Below, piece by piece: positions 6,453 through 6,615 of a stretch of 6,615 bases of DNA. This stretch comes from Chloroflexota bacterium (GTDB taxonomy: Bacteria; Chloroflexota; Anaerolineae; Aggregatilineales; Phototrophicaceae). The stretch's first letter is position 1, and each line of letters opens with the position of its first letter. The DNA lies in NCBI GenBank assembly GCA_010092805.1, contig JAADYY010000326.1, forward strand, positions 1 through 6,615, written 5' to 3'. Below the pieces are notes generated by a model. The model was not told the DNA's origin, ran no database searches, and saw only the letters and a list, made by a program, of their open reading frames with translations. Position numbers and translations under genes: made by a program.

Positions 6453-6615
6453 GTGTTCTGCTAAGCGCGAACAACGTCACGAAGGTGTTTGGCGGCGGCG
6501 TCTTTGAGGGTGAACCGAACGTCGCGCTGCGCGACTTCTCCCTGGGCATTGACATTTCCAAACCGTCGATCACCGCCGTCGTTGGTGAGAGCGGCAGCGG
6601 CAAAAGCACGATGGC
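6449..6615 (+). CDS. Peptide ABC transporter ATP-binding protein, OppF/DppF-like (N-terminal part, cut by window end)
   Basis: Only the first 55 codons are in the window. The frame starts with ATG in an ATGA overlap with the preceding ATPase, and a GGAG at 6434-6437 lies 11 nt upstream. Residues 4-14 (LLSANNVTKVF) and 26-36 (ALRDFSLGIDI) are the usual first strands of an ABC ATPase. Walker A GESGSGKST is at 46-54, followed by M55 at the edge. As the second ATPase after an OppD/DppD-like subunit it is most likely the OppF/DppF partner, since the importer uses a heterodimer of the two. The sequence past the Walker A, including the signature motif, is not visible, so the F-type assignment rests on position. 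Confidence 0.85.
   Translation, partial: MSVLLSANNVTKVFGGGVFEGEPNVALRDFSLGIDISKPSITAVVGESGSGKSTM

Overview
The window is a bacterial chromosomal segment, moderately GC-rich, with Shine-Dalgarno-led genes and ATGA stop/start overlaps. The mix of genes (STAND-type ATPases with attached regulatory domains, an oligopeptide ABC transporter, a large RelA/SpoT-derived protein) looks like a free-living, large-genome heterotroph. Chloroflexota would fit, but nothing here fixes the taxon.

Layout. (1) Positions 2-334, minus strand: a complete 110-residue protein with two membrane segments and a good ribosome binding site, function unknown. (2) Positions 335-585: a divergent intergenic region with a well-formed minus-strand promoter (TTGACA, 17 bp, TACGAT) and a possible extended -10 promoter on the plus strand. 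(3) Positions 586-5192, plus strand: a two-gene unit joined by an ATGA overlap. The first gene encodes a 1091-residue fusion. Its N-terminal ~680 residues follow the full-length RelA/SpoT order (HD-like, synthetase-like, TGS, zinc finger, ACT), but the catalytic residues of both enzymatic domains appear to be lost. Its C-terminal ~400 residues are a P-loop STAND/AAA-like ATPase ending in a winged-helix-like region. The second gene encodes a 444-residue STAND-like ATPase with a C-terminal OmpR/PhoB-type winged-helix DNA-binding domain. (4) Positions 5193-5471: an intergenic region with a 77-nt interrupted palindrome just after the stop codon and an AT-rich stretch before the next gene. (5) Positions 5472-6615: two overlapping ATP-binding subunits of a dipeptide/oligopeptide ABC transporter, the first OppD/DppD-like and complete, the second OppF/DppF-like and cut by the window end.

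The candidate new system is the 586-5192 pair. Its RelA-type ribosome/tRNA-contacting modules (TGS with its helix His, zinc finger with all four ligands, ACT) look intact while the (p)ppGpp-making and -degrading sites do not. One reading, which is inference, is a starvation or translation-stress sensor that signals through an ATPase switch to a partner ATPase that binds DNA, instead of making an alarmone. The peptide-import genes downstream and the divergent two-TM protein are possible outputs, but no direct link is visible in the sequence.
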